Shown: positions 44,604 to 54,085 of the stretch, one piece after another
Layout of the letters: every line of letters begins with the position of its first letter
Position numbering within the stretch: position 1 is the first letter of the stretch
Assembly: GCF_018362775.1 (NCBI RefSeq)
Contig: NZ_JAGYXY010000001.1
Coordinates: 449,126 to 513,125, forward strand
Length of the DNA stretch: 64,000 nucleotides
Direction: 5' to 3'
Source of the DNA: Alistipes montrealensis
Lineage (GTDB): Bacteria > Bacteroidota > Bacteroidia > Bacteroidales > Rikenellaceae
Notes under the pieces: generated by a model
Database searches by the model: none
Seen by the model: the letters and a program-made list of their open reading frames with translations, nothing else
What the model was told of the DNA's origin: nothing
Translations under genes and position numbers: made by a program

Positions 44604-47600
44604 TTAATAGCGAAGTTGAAGGCTGAAAATAATCGTCCTCGGTTTGGGGTACGCACCCACATCCAGACGCCGCAGCGCAGAATTGCTGCTCTCAGAAGAA
44701 ACTTCGGGATCGAAACCGTTGTATTTTTTCCACAGACAGAGGTTGTCGCCGCTGGCGCTGAGCGTAAGGGATTTCAGCACATTGTTCGTCGCCTTCCTCA
44801 AATCGAACGTATAGGATATCGAAACGTTTTTCAGGCGAAGGAAGGTCGCATCGTGAACCAACCGGTCGCTGGCCAGGCCGTCACCGGAATATGCGCGGGG
44901 AATATCCGAATCGGGATTGCGGAGCGGATGCCATGCTTTGAGCATGTAACGATACTGGTTGGTCGACGGCGAGTTGTTACCCATCCACTGCTCCGAAACA
45001 TTGTAAATCTTACCGCCGATCGAGTAGTTGAGATAGACCCCGATGGTGAATCCATGAATCTTAAACGTGTTCTGCAAGCCTCCGTAAATATCGGGATCGG
45101 CCTGGCCCAGATAAACCAGATCCTGCTTATTCAGGATACCGTCGTGGTTGATGTCCAAATAGCGCGGAGCGCCGGGAGAATAGAAGTTATTACCGGCCGA
45201 GACATAACCTTTGGCGGTCTTGTTACGTTCGATTTCAGCATTGTTTTTCCATGTACCGGCATACTTGAAGCCCCACAGTGCGTTAAGCGGATAATTGGAT
45301 ACATATCCATACATCATGTACTTCGGATTGTAGGATTCGTAGGTCACCACGAAATCCTCCGATCCGATATTATCCACCATCTGGGAGTTGTGCGACAGGG
45401 TGAAACTCGTCGACCACGTAAACTTGGGCTTGGAGATGTTGTAGCTTTCGATCGCAATCTCAATACCTTTATTGCTCGTTTTGCCAACATTCATAAACCG
45501 ATTGGAATAACCGCTCTGCGTAGGACGCTGTACGGTCAGCAGCAGGTCCTTCGTTTTGGACATATAAGCCTCGACGGTGAATTTGATCCGGTTGTCGAGC
45601 ACCGCGAAATCGAGCGCGGCATTGTACATGTCGGTAGTTTCCCAGGTAAGTTTAGGACTTCCGATCCGCGACGGGAAGAATGCCACGGGCTGCGATCCGC
45701 CGAAGAGGTAGCCCGTCGTCGAGGAGCCCATCGAGGGCAGCGAACGGTAGGCGCTGATAGCATCGTTACCCGTCCGTCCTGCGCTCAGGCGAATCGCCAT
45801 TTCACTGATCCACGAAACGGATTTCACAAAGGGTTCGTTATGAATGTTCCATTTAAATGCCCCCGAGGGGAAGAAACCCCATTTATGGTCGGAAGCGAAG
45901 TTGGAGGAGCCGTCGGCACGCGCCGTGAAGGTCAGGTAGTATTTCTGCCGATAGTTGTAGTTGGCACGGAACAACCCGGACATACGGACCTTTCTCGTAT
46001 TGGATGTACCGACCGACAGATTCTCCTTATCGGGAATAGCCCCCATATTGTTCCACAGCAACGGATCGAGCAGGTAACCGTTACCGCCCGTAGTCATGTT
46101 GTTCGATTCCCACGTCTGTGCCGTAAAACCGACCATTGCATCGAAATGGTGGCGTTTGTCGAAATCTTTATTATAAGTCAGCGTATTTTCGCTCAGGATA
46201 CTGGTTTCGTTATACTCGCCCCGATAGGCGTAGGCTCCCTGTCCTTCAACTTTGGCCGGCAACGTACTGGGCTGAAACTTGTAGGAATGGTGCACATAGG
46301 AATAATAGGAGGCCTGACTACGCAGTTTCAGCCCCTTGACCAGTTCCGCTTCACCGTAGATAGCGGCATTGAAGGTCTGGCGGGTAATATCGTCCGTATT
46401 GAGGTAAACAGTCGCCAACGGAGAGTTGAACTTCTGACCGGATCCCCACAGGTCGTTGAAATCGCTGTTCGCCTTAATCAGCGGAGACAGATAGATACCA
46501 CCCTGCCACCAACTGGTTCCGCCCAGATTGGCCAGGTTGTTATTGTTGTCGCGGTGGGTGAAGGTGAGGCGCATGCCCACTTTCAGCCAGTCGGTAAACT
46601 GGTTGTCGATATTGAACCGGGCCGTATAGCGCCGCATACCGCTGTTCTTAATAATACCTCGCGTATCGTTGAAGCTGACAGACCCGAAATAGGTGGTCTT
46701 CTTGGTTCCCCCGTTAACCGAAAGGCTGTAATTCTGGTAAGGAGCCGTCCGCGTGAGTTCACCGAGCCAGTCAGTCCCTTTGCCCAGCGAATAGGGATCA
46801 GGGAAAGGATATTTGGAAATCGGGGTTCCGTCGACGATCTCACCGTACTCGTCGTCCGTCGAAAAATAGGCCAAGTCATTGCGGTAGAGGGCGAATTGAG
46901 TGGCGTCCATCAGGTCCAGCTTCTTGGGCAGTTGCGAGAAACCGAGATCGGTGCGGAATTGCAGGCTGAGCCGGCCGGCTTCTCCTTTTTTCGTTGTTAC
47001 GATAATAACGCCGTTGCTGCCGCGCGCACCGTAGATAGCAGTCGACGAGGCATCCTTGAGCACATTGATCGACTCGATATCGCCGGGGCTGATATCGTTC
47101 AGGTCGTGCACGGCATCGATCATGCCGTCGACCACAATCAACGGCTCGTTACTGGCCGAAATGGAGCGCGTACCCCGGATACGGATCGAAGTCGTAGCGC
47201 CCGGCTCTCCGGTGGTAGACATAATGTCGGCTCCGGCAATACGGCCCTGCAACGCCTGGTCGACACTGATGACCGGGACATTTTCGATATCGGCCATCTT
47301 CACGTTGGCCACCGATCCGGTAAGGTCATTTTTCTTCACGGCTCCATAGCCGATCACGACCACTTCGTCCATTTCCTGCTGATTCTCGTTCAGCACCATG
47401 TCAATGACCGTACGCGACCCGACCGTAATGTTCTGGGTAATAAATCCCAGGTAGCTGTAAACAAGGACACTGTTGGCAGAAGGCACTTCGAGCCGGTACT
47501 TGCCGTCGGCATCGGCGATCGCCCCCTTCACACCGCCCTTCACATACACGGTAGCGCCGGGAAGCGGAAGGCCCTTTTTGTCCCGGATCACTCCCTGTAC

Positions 47601-47969
47601 GACAATCCCGGAGCTGCTGACCGCCGGGCCTGTTCTTTTCAGCGTAACCGTCCTATCGGCATCGGAAATCGTATAGGACAACCCGGCCGCTTTGGCAATG
47701 GTCGCCACGACATCCCGCAAGCCGACGTTGGCAGCCTGCAACGTGATTTTCTTGTTATTCACATCACCCGGCTCATACGCAAACTTATAGCCGGATTGAC
47801 TTTCGATCTGTTTCAGCACGGCAGTCAATGGTTCACCCTTTGCGTTCAGCGAGATTTTCCCGAATTGGGCATACGCAGGGATGACCATCAGACACACAAC
47901 CAACATTACAACGATCTGCCGCAGGCAGCGGAATGCCGGGAAGTCCTTATTCGTCAATTTTTCTTTCAT
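44604..47969 (-). CDS. SusC-like TonB-dependent outer-membrane transporter with STN domain (PUL2)
   Basis: A 1121-residue importer. It has a signal sequence (ending PAYAQ), STN domain (about 38-112, LKQIESQSGYKFAYEPG), regulatory-like sandwich (IVVQGVIRDKKGLPLPGATV), TonB box/plug (EVVVIGYGAVKKNDLTGSV, LKDASSTAIYGARGSNG) and barrel ending in an aromatic residue (SLQLRY). An STN domain normally speaks to a FecR anti-sigma, but none is encoded within this PUL in the window. The 175 bases upstream (47970-48144) hold no supported gene or clear promoter box, so it is either read through from the genes before it or has an unrecognised promoter. Confidence 0.96.
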   Translation of the reverse strand: MKEKLTNKDFPAFRCLRQIVVMLVVCLMVIPAYAQFGKISLNAKGEPLTAVLKQIESQSGYKFAYEPGDVNNKKITLQAANVGLRDVVATIAKAAGLSYTISDADRTVTLKRTGPAVSSSGIVVQGVIRDKKGLPLPGATVYVKGGVKGAIADADGKYRLEVPSANSVLVYSYLGFITQNITVGSRTVIDMVLNENQQEMDEVVVIGYGAVKKNDLTGSVANVKMADIENVPVISVDQALQGRIAGADIMSTTGEPGATTSIRIRGTRSISASNEPLIVVDGMIDAVHDLNDISPGDIESINVLKDASSTAIYGARGSNGVIIVTTKKGEAGRLSLQFRTDLGFSQLPKKLDLMDATQFALYRNDLAYFSTDDEYGEIVDGTPISKYPFPDPYSLGKGTDWLGELTRTAPYQNYSLSVNGGTKKTTYFGSVSFNDTRGIIKNSGMRRYTARFNIDNQFTDWLKVGMRLTFTHRDNNNNLANLGGTSWWQGGIYLSPLIKANSDFNDLWGSGQKFNSPLATVYLNTDDITRQTFNAAIYGEAELVKGLKLRSQASYYSYVHHSYKFQPSTLPAKVEGQGAYAYRGEYNETSILSENTLTYNKDFDKRHHFDAMVGFTAQTWESNNMTTGGNGYLLDPLLWNNMGAIPDKENLSVGTSNTRKVRMSGLFRANYNYRQKYYLTFTARADGSSNFASDHKWGFFPSGAFKWNIHNEPFVKSVSWISEMAIRLSAGRTGNDAISAYRSLPSMGSSTTGYLFGGSQPVAFFPSRIGSPKLTWETTDMYNAALDFAVLDNRIKFTVEAYMSKTKDLLLTVQRPTQSGYSNRFMNVGKTSNKGIEIAIESYNISKPKFTWSTSFTLSHNSQMVDNIGSEDFVVTYESYNPKYMMYGYVSNYPLNALWGFKYAGTWKNNAEIERNKTAKGYVSAGNNFYSPGAPRYLDINHDGILNKQDLVYLGQADPDIYGGLQNTFKIHGFTIGVYLNYSIGGKIYNVSEQWMGNNSPSTNQYRYMLKAWHPLRNPDSDIPRAYSGDGLASDRLVHDATFLRLKNVSISYTFDLRKATNNVLKSLTLSASGDNLCLWKKYNGFDPEVSSESSNSALRRLDVGAYPKPRTIIFSLQLRY

Positions 47970-48144
47970 TTGGATTCAGTAATTTTAGATTCAACACCAT
48001 TTCGTCAAGCCCGGAGCCACAGTTCTTTTCCGGAGACGGGCCGTTCTGCAACGGACGGGCGCAGTTTTCGCCCATGCGTTTTTTTCTGTTTCGGGTCGTT
48101 CATAAAATTCGGGGTTTAAGGGTTTTATATCAAAATCAATGAAA

Positions 48145-49053
48145 TTATTCGGTTGTATACACCCGGAATTCCGTCATCAGCGGATAATGATCGGAACGGG
48201 TATCGGTAAAGTCGTCCCGGAGCGTCTCCACGCAGGTCATGTCGGAAAGCATCGCGCTACTGCCGTAAATGAAATCGATACGGGTATCGTTCCCTCCGGC
48301 AAATGCTGCGGTGGGACACGACGGAATAAAATATCCGCGGTAGGAACGCATCAGGTCATGATAGCCGCTACCCAGTATCTTGTTGTGCACGTCGTAGTTG
48401 AGCCCAACGCCTCCGGGCAGGTCATCGACATCCAGCGGGGAAACCGAATTAAAGTCTCCCATCATCAGCCACCGGGTCTCCCCGGGATGAGCCTTCAGCG
48501 TACCGTCGAGAAAAGCCGTTATCTCACCCATCCGGTAGGAATTGCCGTCGGGATAGCCGTTCGAACCGGTCGCATGAGGCCAGAGGTGCAGCACCACGAT
48601 ATTCACGCCTTTGATTCGGACGTGGATAGCTCCATGAGACACGCCTTCGGTTATTTTTGCGACCACTTCGACCGGATATTTCGAAGTCAGCGCCACCGGA
48701 TAGTTGTCGCCTTTCTTGATATTGGTAACGACATAGGAATGGCCGTAACTTGCAGCAAGCCGTTCCAACGACTCCTGCGTGAATTTGTTTGCCTCCTGCA
48801 ACGCCAAAATATCGGGATTCATCGAACGCACCCAGGCTGCCAGTTCGGTCTTTCCGGCTGTCTGGTCCAACTTCATCCCTTCCAGAATATTGTAACTGAC
48901 CAGACGCAGCGTATCGACCGCAAGGTTCTCCTCGGGTTCGGCGGACAGGTATTCGCCCTGTCCCCCGTCATCTGCGCAGGAAGCTGCTATGCAGACCGCC
49001 AGCACCAACCACGACAAGCGAAGGAAGCATATGGAATTTCGGTAAAAATTCAT
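48145..49053 (-). CDS. Endonuclease/exonuclease/phosphatase-fold surface lipoprotein (PUL2)
   Basis: A 302-residue lipoprotein (signal ending IAASC, then ADDGGQGE, acidic). The family motifs are complete: VSYNILEG, ALQEANKF, VVLHLWPH, WLMMGDFNSVS, RIDFIYGS and SDHYPLMTEF. These carry the metal-binding Asn/Glu/Asp and the catalytic His pair. The fold covers nucleases, sphingomyelinases and inositol-polyphosphate phosphatases. In a mannosidase PUL a phosphodiesterase or phosphatase acting on a phosphorylated glycan is attractive; a scavenging nuclease is the alternative. It starts 11 bases after the DUF5689 gene. Confidence 0.9.
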   Translation of the reverse strand: MNFYRNSICFLRLSWLVLAVCIAASCADDGGQGEYLSAEPEENLAVDTLRLVSYNILEGMKLDQTAGKTELAAWVRSMNPDILALQEANKFTQESLERLAASYGHSYVVTNIKKGDNYPVALTSKYPVEVVAKITEGVSHGAIHVRIKGVNIVVLHLWPHATGSNGYPDGNSYRMGEITAFLDGTLKAHPGETRWLMMGDFNSVSPLDVDDLPGGVGLNYDVHNKILGSGYHDLMRSYRGYFIPSCPTAAFAGGNDTRIDFIYGSSAMLSDMTCVETLRDDFTDTRSDHYPLMTEFRVYTTE

Positions 49054-49064
49054 GGTTTCGTTTT

Positions 49065-51167
49065 TTATGGATTCGTTCGCACGTTGTCGTACCGGACCGC
49101 CAGATAGGAGAGCGTATTGGCCGCTCCGTTCACAATGGTACTGCCGTCATAGGAACTAGCGGTTCCTGCGCTGTTGCGCGCAGCCCGCAGACGCACATAA
49201 ACCGCATCCTTGCCGAGCATCTCCGACGGCAAGTCAATATTCACGTTCTTATGTCCCGGAAGCTGAGTCAAAAGCGTATTGGACCACTGTGCAATATCGG
49301 GAACCGTATACTCCCGGACAGCGTTCCACACGCCCGATTTCGAACCGTGATCCGACCATTCGGCCACCCAGTAGCGCGGGGCGCCGACGGACAGGTTAAC
49401 CGTCGCGAACTGCAGCGACAACCGACCGGCCGTAATACCGCGGGTGGAAAAACCGATCACCCAGCCTTCACCGCAGTCGTTGACCCGATCCCACCAGTTC
49501 GCATTAGAGAAACCGCCTTCCGGGACACTGCCCTTGTTATCAAGCTCTACTTTCCCCGTGATCGGGCCGGGCAGGCTGTAATCCGACGACGCATAAACAG
49601 CCTTTCCCGACGTGTGGGAAATCGTTCCCGCACCGAAAACCGGGGAAACGACATTGTTCGTAATCCGGGGAACGCTCCATTCGGCGATCAACTGTGAAAA
49701 CCCGTCGCCAGAATTGCCGCTCAACGCAATGTCATCCCGTTCGAGCGGGCGTATCTGGTAGCGGCCGATATTGCCGTCCTTCTCAAACCGGCAGAACTTC
49801 TCGTGCACGATGACACCGGAAATAGTCCCCGAACCTGCGGGCAGGCCGACGCCGTCGCGGCGGAATCCGCAGCCCACATTAGTCATCAGGAACATACTGC
49901 CGCCTTTTTCGTCCCGGATCAGGCGCGGATAACAATCGATACGGCCTGCGCCGTACACGGAAGCATATCCTTCGTTGATCGGAGTCAGTCCTCCTTCGCG
50001 GACGGGAATTTCGCACGCCTTCAGCGTGACATACGTGTAAAGGTCCGCATCGGTCAAATCGGCAATGGCACGCTCTTTCCGCACAGCGTCGGAAGCGCTG
50101 CCCCCGGTTACCTCCATCAAATGGCTGTAACCGACACCGGTCAGCGTATATCGCTCGGGATCGGACTCTTTCCGGAGCGTCAACCCCTTGAGCCAGAGTT
50201 CCAGACGGTCGTACCGCCGCAGCGTATTAACCTCTTCCGATTTGGTTTTCAAGCAAATGCCGCATGCGCCATCCTCGCTTTGGAGGTAAGCCGTCCTTGC
50301 ATTCTCTCCATAATCGATCTTTATAGCCGTCAGGTTCGGATTGGCGGCGACATTGGCGCTGCCACAGTCGCTTACAACGACACCTTCCAGCGCAATATCC
50401 TCCTCGATAAGGAGCGAGCCCTCAGCGCCGGCAAGCATTCCCCTCAAATCGGCAAAGGTAATCTTCCGGGTCCGGGAACTTCCCCCAATGCCGGCCTGCG
50501 AAATAAGGCATTCAGAATCGTAGACCGCGCCCCAATCGTCTGTGAACGAGATAGCGAGGGTCGCCTGACGGGGCGCTTCGGAACAGGATTCACCAATGTG
50601 GCAACTCAACGTTTTCAGGTCGTTTTCGATTTTGCAGTCCGTAATCCAGTCTGCCGGTTTTCCGTTTTCCGTCATCGAGAATTTCACCTTTCCGGCAAGC
50701 GACAACGGCAGGTTAGTGGTGATTGCCAGCTCTTTCCGTCCTTCGATTCCTGCGACTTCAGTTTCTGCCGTCACGAATTCGAGTACAGGGGTCTTCCCGT
50801 ATTGTTTCAGAAAGATCGTATCGCGGAGCGATCCCGAGCTTATTACGAGCGCGGCCATCCGGGGGAAAACACCGTTTGCCTTATATCCGACCGTGATTCG
50901 GCCCTCGCCCTGCCCCGAATCGGGACCATCGATCCAGATCCATTTCGAATCGGGGGAGACAAAGGCCGACCAACTGTCGCCGGCGGCAACGCGGATCGTT
51001 CTGACGCCCTTGTCTATACCCAACAATACTTCCCGGTTTCCACATGACCCGACAGGTTCGGCCGCATCATCCTTGCCGCACCCGCACCAAAGAGTCAGAA
51101 TTACCAGCATCGCAAGCAATTGCGTCCACGACCCGATATATCGGCAAATCCGTTCCATGAAGTTCAT
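49065..51167 (-). CDS. DUF5689 surface lipoprotein, copy 3 (PUL2)
   Basis: About 700 residues from ATG 51167 (MNFMERICRYIGSWTQLLAM); ATGs slightly upstream and one just downstream are possible. The lipobox LWCGC is followed by GKDDAAE, an acidic surface-export type start. The layout matches the other two copies: BACON-like part ending DTIFLKQYGK, a second sandwich, a DUF5689 region (IALEGVVVSDCGSANVAAN, YLQSEDGACGICL, ISGVIVHEKFCRFEKDGN) and a C-terminal module ending NTLSYLAVRYDN. Its C-terminus matches copy 1 closely (YTVPD, NTLLTQLPG, LPSEMLG). Confidence 0.83.
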   Translation of the reverse strand: MNFMERICRYIGSWTQLLAMLVILTLWCGCGKDDAAEPVGSCGNREVLLGIDKGVRTIRVAAGDSWSAFVSPDSKWIWIDGPDSGQGEGRITVGYKANGVFPRMAALVISSGSLRDTIFLKQYGKTPVLEFVTAETEVAGIEGRKELAITTNLPLSLAGKVKFSMTENGKPADWITDCKIENDLKTLSCHIGESCSEAPRQATLAISFTDDWGAVYDSECLISQAGIGGSSRTRKITFADLRGMLAGAEGSLLIEEDIALEGVVVSDCGSANVAANPNLTAIKIDYGENARTAYLQSEDGACGICLKTKSEEVNTLRRYDRLELWLKGLTLRKESDPERYTLTGVGYSHLMEVTGGSASDAVRKERAIADLTDADLYTYVTLKACEIPVREGGLTPINEGYASVYGAGRIDCYPRLIRDEKGGSMFLMTNVGCGFRRDGVGLPAGSGTISGVIVHEKFCRFEKDGNIGRYQIRPLERDDIALSGNSGDGFSQLIAEWSVPRITNNVVSPVFGAGTISHTSGKAVYASSDYSLPGPITGKVELDNKGSVPEGGFSNANWWDRVNDCGEGWVIGFSTRGITAGRLSLQFATVNLSVGAPRYWVAEWSDHGSKSGVWNAVREYTVPDIAQWSNTLLTQLPGHKNVNIDLPSEMLGKDAVYVRLRAARNSAGTASSYDGSTIVNGAANTLSYLAVRYDNVRTNP

Positions 51168-51209
51168 TCCGGTCTGTTTTATGATCATCATTGTCAGCAC
51201 GGCTCGGAA

Positions 51210-52274
51210 CTACGGGCGTTCTTTCGGTTTCTCTTCCGGGTTGAGCAGGTAATACGTCTCCGCATCCAGTGCGTACAACTGGACATTATCGAGGAAGACA
51301 CGGTTCTTCCGGCCTCCTGTCAACTCGGCATCACCCCCGGCGAACCGGATCTGCGTATGGCCGGTAAAAGGATTGGTTTCGGTATTGACCAGGTAAAGCA
51401 CATAATCGGAATCGTCCCACATCGAAGAGACGACATCGGGATCAGCCGGATCGTAATAGCCCAGTTCGAGCACCTGGGTCGTTTTGCCGCCCTTGAAAGC
51501 GCCGCCGCCGATCACACTCACCTGCAACTGATTGGCATCTTTCGTTCCGTCTTTCTCGCAGAAACCTACGGCCCGGAAGCGCAGCATGACGAGCGAATCG
51601 ACGATGATGCTCGTCACGTTGGGAGTTATCAGGTCGCCGCCGTTTTTCGTATCGCCGAGTTTTACGCAGCCGATGCGTCCATACAGCGCCGGATACCCGG
51701 TGCTTTCGAGTTCGGTGGAGGTCCATCCGTAATTCTTCTGCGTGGTGGTCCAGTTGTCGATACGGCGTTCGTCCTCGGCATCCCAAGGATAGTCGTAGCC
51801 GTAGTTCAGCCAATTAAACTCTTCGCACAGCAGCGTTCCGAACCCCTGGCTGACCGTCACAAATGCACCCAGATACTTATCCGACGAGGTAAAACTCAAC
51901 GTCCCGGAACGGCGCTTGTAAAATTCCCCCATCGGCTTATAGTGAAGGACGATCATATCGGCCTGGGCCTCAGCATCGAATCCCTTGTTTTCATACCTGA
52001 GCCAGTCGGACTCCTCGTCCGCAGTCTGGAAAAAAATCTCATAAGGGACATTGGAATGGACATAGAGCGTGTCCCGGCCCTCGTCGACCCGGCAGTTGAC
52101 GGCGGAAACCGCCTCCCTGGTCAGCGAATCCGACACGATCAGAAAATCCTTACGGAGCAAGTCGTCGTCGTCCTTGCAGGACGGCACGGCCGTAAGCACA
52201 GCGCAGAACAGCAAAAGCCACAAGCCTTTGACATTCCACAGCGGAAAATTCAATCGGATAATTTTTCGATCCAT
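51210..52274 (-). CDS. BACON-type surface lipoprotein with EFNW/DLITP module (PUL2)
   Basis: A 354-residue lipoprotein (signal ending AVPSC, then KDDDD, a strong surface-export type start). One BACON-like domain (about 45-140, VNCRVDEGRDTLYVHSN, ending GAFVTVSQG) is followed by a module beginning LCEEFNWLNYG and containing GRIGCVKLGDTKNGGDLITP and VFLDNVQLYALD. That module is the same type as the C-termini of the two PUL1 BACON lipoproteins. It is probably a glycan-binding protein. A gap of about 40 bases separates it from its neighbours on each side. Confidence 0.8.
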   Translation of the reverse strand: MDRKIIRLNFPLWNVKGLWLLLFCAVLTAVPSCKDDDDLLRKDFLIVSDSLTREAVSAVNCRVDEGRDTLYVHSNVPYEIFFQTADEESDWLRYENKGFDAEAQADMIVLHYKPMGEFYKRRSGTLSFTSSDKYLGAFVTVSQGFGTLLCEEFNWLNYGYDYPWDAEDERRIDNWTTTQKNYGWTSTELESTGYPALYGRIGCVKLGDTKNGGDLITPNVTSIIVDSLVMLRFRAVGFCEKDGTKDANQLQVSVIGGGAFKGGKTTQVLELGYYDPADPDVVSSMWDDSDYVLYLVNTETNPFTGHTQIRFAGGDAELTGGRKNRVFLDNVQLYALDAETYYLLNPEEKPKERP

Positions 52275-52311
52275 AACAATAAAATTAGCAGTTGGTATTT
52301 TGATTTGATGG

Positions 52312-54078
52312 CTATTTCATAAAGACCTTGACGAACATGATTTCACGGCCGGAAGTGTTAATCACCCGGTAGGAGCCGGCCGCCGCCGATACGACCAACG
52401 TTTCGGCATAGTGAAGATGGAAACACGAGCCTCCGGCGGTCTGCACATCGGCGGATTCGCCTTCAACCAGATTCAGCACATGGCATTTCCCCTCCGTACA
52501 CACCTCCACCGTCGATTGCAGTTTGTATCGATAGACATCATACGAATGGTCCGGATGTGTCTGCAAATGCCACTCTTCCCAATCCGGGCCCGATTCAACC
52601 AGGCGGGGATGCGCGACAAGATCCCGCTCCACAGCATCGCCTTTTCGGTCAAAACAAAGATTCTCCATCGCCCGGCGAATATTGAGCGGACGCGGGCGGC
52701 CATCGAGATCAAGGGACAACCAGTCGTACATTTTGAAGGTGAAAATATAAGGCGTGGTACTGATCTCCAACACCAGGTTGTTACGGCCCGAACTGTGGAG
52801 CGTTCCCGGAGGAATCAGATACAGGGCATGCTGTGCGGACGGCTCGGCATGGACGTAGCGCGCCACATCGAGTTCGGTCCCCGAGCGGTGACTCTCGGTT
52901 AGCGCCTGCTCGAACGCTTCCGGATCGACATCGTCCTGAAAACCAAGGTAAACCACAGCATCGTCCTTCTTATCAAGGATGTAATAGGTCTCTTCCTGGG
53001 TCAGGACCTCTCCGAAGTTTTTCCGGATATATTCCCGTCGGGGATGACACTGGATGGAGAGGTTTCGCCCGTCGAAATTATCCAGGTAATCCATCCGGAT
53101 CGGGAACTCATCGCCGTACAACGCATGGCATTCGGCTCCGACCACATCACGCCCCGCCCAGAACATCAGCATATCGAACGACACTTCGAGCATCTTACCG
53201 TCGCTGCTGAAGATAATTCCGTTTTCAGGAACGATGAGTTCGAATGACCAGGCATAATTCGGCACATCGTGCGGCAGCATATGGATATGCTCCCGGATCC
53301 ACTGTCCGCCCCATACCCCCGGCTCAAACCAGGGCCGCACACGAAAAGCGTTGCACGCAAGGCGGTCAAGCCCGGCACGCAGTTCATCGCCCGTAGTCCA
53401 GGTTATCTCGCCGTCCCGCTGCCCGTCCACGATCACATCGATCCGGGGAAGGATACTCCGCTTATGACGGCCCAGAACGACCCAGTCTACAAAATAGAAC
53501 CGTTTGTACATTTTTTTGGGCGCGTCTGGAGCCTGTGCGCCGAAATTCGTAACACTGCCGGCACGAGCGCGAAACTGGATTTCGTTCTTCGGGATGTCGA
53601 TGTAGATGAGCGTACCGTCCCAACCGGCCAGCGAAGCTCCTATTCCTGTCAGGATATTCATTTCCGCTTCGTCGTCGGGCACGATTCGGCCGAGTTTCTC
53701 CGGGTCCAGAAAATCGGAAAGTTCCAGCGACGTACGAAATCCGAAAACCGGGTCGTCTCCGCCCAAAAAAGGAGCCACCAACGCTTCGATCTCCCCGGGC
53801 GAACGCATGGCAGCGCTCATGCTCCACCAGTTGGCGTGCACGCCGATAGCCACAAGGGCCTTGTTCAGCTCGCGGGCAAAGCAGGCGAAGTCAACTCCGA
53901 CGAATCCGTCCACTGCCACCCGCTTCGCCCCGGCAATCTTCCGTGCCAGCGATGCGTAATCGCAATATATTTTTCCCGGAGCCAAATCATGGACCGGATA
54001 AATGTCATAACCCTCCTCTGCTACCCCGGGTTTCTCGACGGGAAGCAGGCGTTGCATAGTTTGTCTCAACTCGTTCAT
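52312..54078 (-). CDS. Class I phosphomannose isomerase with an N-terminal P-loop-like domain
   Basis: A 588-residue cytoplasmic enzyme. ATG 54078 (MNELRQTMQRLLPVEKPG) is chosen because it lies 7 bases after the ROK stop; the longer frame runs antisense-like into ROK. The C-terminal part (about 300-588) is a cupin-type mannose-6-phosphate isomerase. Probable metal ligands are in IQCHPRREY (Gln343, His345), QEETYYIL (Glu363) and IPPGTLHSSG (His428). The N-terminal ~300 residues contain RVAVDGFVGVDFACF (53-67), which resembles a nucleotide-kinase P-loop without the Gly-Lys-Ser. It converts mannose-6-P to fructose-6-P, following the kinase upstream. Confidence 0.86.
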   Translation of the reverse strand: MNELRQTMQRLLPVEKPGVAEEGYDIYPVHDLAPGKIYCDYASLARKIAGAKRVAVDGFVGVDFACFARELNKALVAIGVHANWWSMSAAMRSPGEIEALVAPFLGGDDPVFGFRTSLELSDFLDPEKLGRIVPDDEAEMNILTGIGASLAGWDGTLIYIDIPKNEIQFRARAGSVTNFGAQAPDAPKKMYKRFYFVDWVVLGRHKRSILPRIDVIVDGQRDGEITWTTGDELRAGLDRLACNAFRVRPWFEPGVWGGQWIREHIHMLPHDVPNYAWSFELIVPENGIIFSSDGKMLEVSFDMLMFWAGRDVVGAECHALYGDEFPIRMDYLDNFDGRNLSIQCHPRREYIRKNFGEVLTQEETYYILDKKDDAVVYLGFQDDVDPEAFEQALTESHRSGTELDVARYVHAEPSAQHALYLIPPGTLHSSGRNNLVLEISTTPYIFTFKMYDWLSLDLDGRPRPLNIRRAMENLCFDRKGDAVERDLVAHPRLVESGPDWEEWHLQTHPDHSYDVYRYKLQSTVEVCTEGKCHVLNLVEGESADVQTAGGSCFHLHYAETLVVSAAAGSYRVINTSGREIMFVKVFMK

Positions 54079-54085
54079 ATCAAAT

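Noticed and set aside
48005..48103. A 32-codon - strand frame in the gap before the PUL2 SusC
   Set aside because: Basic, no signal or known motif, and too short to separate from chance without conservation data.
44616..48119. Very long + strand open frame (about 1167 codons) opposite the PUL2 SusC
   Set aside because: It is a mirror of a GC-rich gene. The - strand product has full SusC architecture, while the + strand product has no recognisable domains or start signals.
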